From: Seison nebaliae | Taxonomy: Eukaryota; Rotifera; Pararotatoria; Seisonacea; Seisonidae | Reading direction: 5' to 3' | Length of the DNA stretch: 64,000 nt | Assembly (NCBI GenBank): GCA_023231475.1 | Contig: JALJEE010002162.1 | Location: forward strand, 55,025 to 119,024 | Shown here: in pieces, positions 63,078 to 64,000 of the stretch | Position numbering within the stretch: position 1 is the stretch's first letter | Layout: the number at the start of each line of letters is the position of its first letter | Translations under genes and position numbers: made by a program | The notes under the pieces: model-generated | What the model was told of the DNA's origin: nothing | Databases searched by the model: none | The model's input: only the letters and a program-made list of their open reading frames with translations

Positions 63078-63788
63078 TCTCTCAAATAAACGTGATAATT
63101 ATTTTATTCAACTTAAAACTTGAAATTCAAATGTTTTTTTATTCTCTTTTTTTTACTCATTCTAAAATGAGAACATTTTTGAGACAACTTTTCAATTTAT
63201 ATGAACCTTTATCATCATAGATGATATGAACCATATAAATCCTGTAATTTTTTTTAGAGAATTTACAAAATGTTTTTTTTATAAGAAATATTTAACGTAT
63301 CAGGTTGAATTTAATATAATTAGATTTATATTAAATACTTTTGTATTTCGAAAATCAATTTCAATCCTTTTTAAAGTTTTTTAAATTTTTCAGAAATTGA
63401 ATTTCAGTTTTCTTCTAATTTTTCAGTTTTAAATATTTCAAAAAATCAATTTTTCGAAAAATATTAAATGAATGTGTAAATACATCCGCCTAATATTTCT
63501 TCAATTTCCCTAAACATTTTTTTGACTCATACGATATCGTTTTGAAGTTAGTTAAAAAAAATTAACTCAAATGATCAACTTTGAAAATTGGGAAAAAATC
63601 ATTCAAACACAATTTACTTATCCTCTAAATAATTATATTTATCTAATAAAATTGTAAAATAACTGTTTTGCACATTTAGCCGTTAAATTAGCAAGTATGT
63701 CATTGTTATTCTAATCTTCTATTAACTCTAAAAATAATATTTTTTATCTTATTTTATATTATTATTATTCTACATATAAAAGAATCCA
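63078..63788. other. A/T-rich region upstream of NAT10
   Basis: No coding exon is supported. It must hold the NAT10 promoter next to 63077. At 63281-63333 a stretch resembles 49417-49465 (identical ATAAGAAATATTTAAC, then about 70-75% similar), suggesting a shared dispersed repeat. Confidence 0.4.
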
Positions 63789-64000
63789 GGAGCGGTATTC
63801 ACCTTATGGGGAATTCACCCTGTTTCTCATTTTCGGAGAGGAATTCACTCAAATATCGGAGCGGAATTCACTCGACTGTTCCCCTTGTAAAATATTTTTC
63901 GGAGCGGAATTCACCCAAAAAGATGCTTTTGGAGAGGAATTCACCCAAAAGTAGTTTTTCGGAGAGGAATTCACCCAAATTTGAGGATTTCGGAGAGGAA
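63789..64000. repeat. degenerate repeat array with EcoRI-site core, truncated by window end
   Basis: At least seven copies or part copies of a unit close to CGGAGAGGAATTCACCCAAA begin at about 63789, 63809 (short), 63834, 63857, 63900, 63930, 63960 and 63991. Spacing is 23-43 bases, settling to 30-31 in the last units. The core GGAATTCAC is nearly invariant while spacers differ. The array continues past the window. It is much less A/T-rich than its flank. Confidence 0.85.

Noticed and set aside
63789-64000. CRISPR array
   Set aside because: Repeats are short, diverged and irregularly spaced, and the genome is clearly eukaryotic. A satellite-like array fits better.

Overview
This is nuclear DNA of a small-genome animal. 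It is AT-rich, its spliceosomal introns are mostly 40-80 bases (GT...TTTCAG), its exons are large, and many proteins carry long runs of N, Q, H, S, D or E. The conserved genes (NAT10, CHAF1A, KDM5-like, TMEM230, CZIB, MMTAG2) are metazoan. Style and compactness suggest an arthropod, perhaps a mite, but nothing seen proves the clade. Gene models were spliced by eye by requiring consistent phase; the totals all divide by three.

Layout. 1-166: possible last two exons of a gene entering from the left. 167-8268: non-coding, with microsatellites and a candidate promoter near 7370-7660. 8269-14544: one-exon gene for a 2,091-residue protein with six scattered C2H2 fingers sharing an N-K-Y-F-L signature. 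14545-19195: gene-poor, with a tRNA-like repeat pair and possible relics. 19196-20667: three-exon gene for a 452-residue single-pass membrane protein with a TATA box. 21266-22903: retroelement-like relic. 23303-30604: fifteen-exon orphan gene (about 2,162 residues). 31648-35093: CHAF1A (CAF-1 large subunit). 35306-44975, minus strand: very divergent KDM5 homologue whose JmjC region has lost its iron ligands. 45504-48707: MMTAG2, TMEM230, an orphan 154-residue gene and CZIB. 48708-52385: retrotransposon debris and a strong hairpin. 52386-63077, minus strand: NAT10, split by a 7.4 kb intron that contains a complete 2,002-codon gene on the same strand. 63789-64000: degenerate repeat array running off the window.

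How the genes relate. CHAF1A (nucleosome deposition on replicating DNA) and the KDM5-like protein (histone-tail reader by its PHD fingers) are convergent neighbours about 210 bases apart. The KDM5-like gene shares a roughly 530-base divergent upstream region with MMTAG2. NAT10 acts in rRNA and tRNA cytidine acetylation. The remaining neighbours look like ordinary independent genes.

Most worth follow-up: the KDM5 pseudo-demethylase, the same-strand nested gene inside NAT10, the orphan fifteen-exon gene with fibronectin-III-like segments, and the six-finger NKYFL zinc-finger protein.
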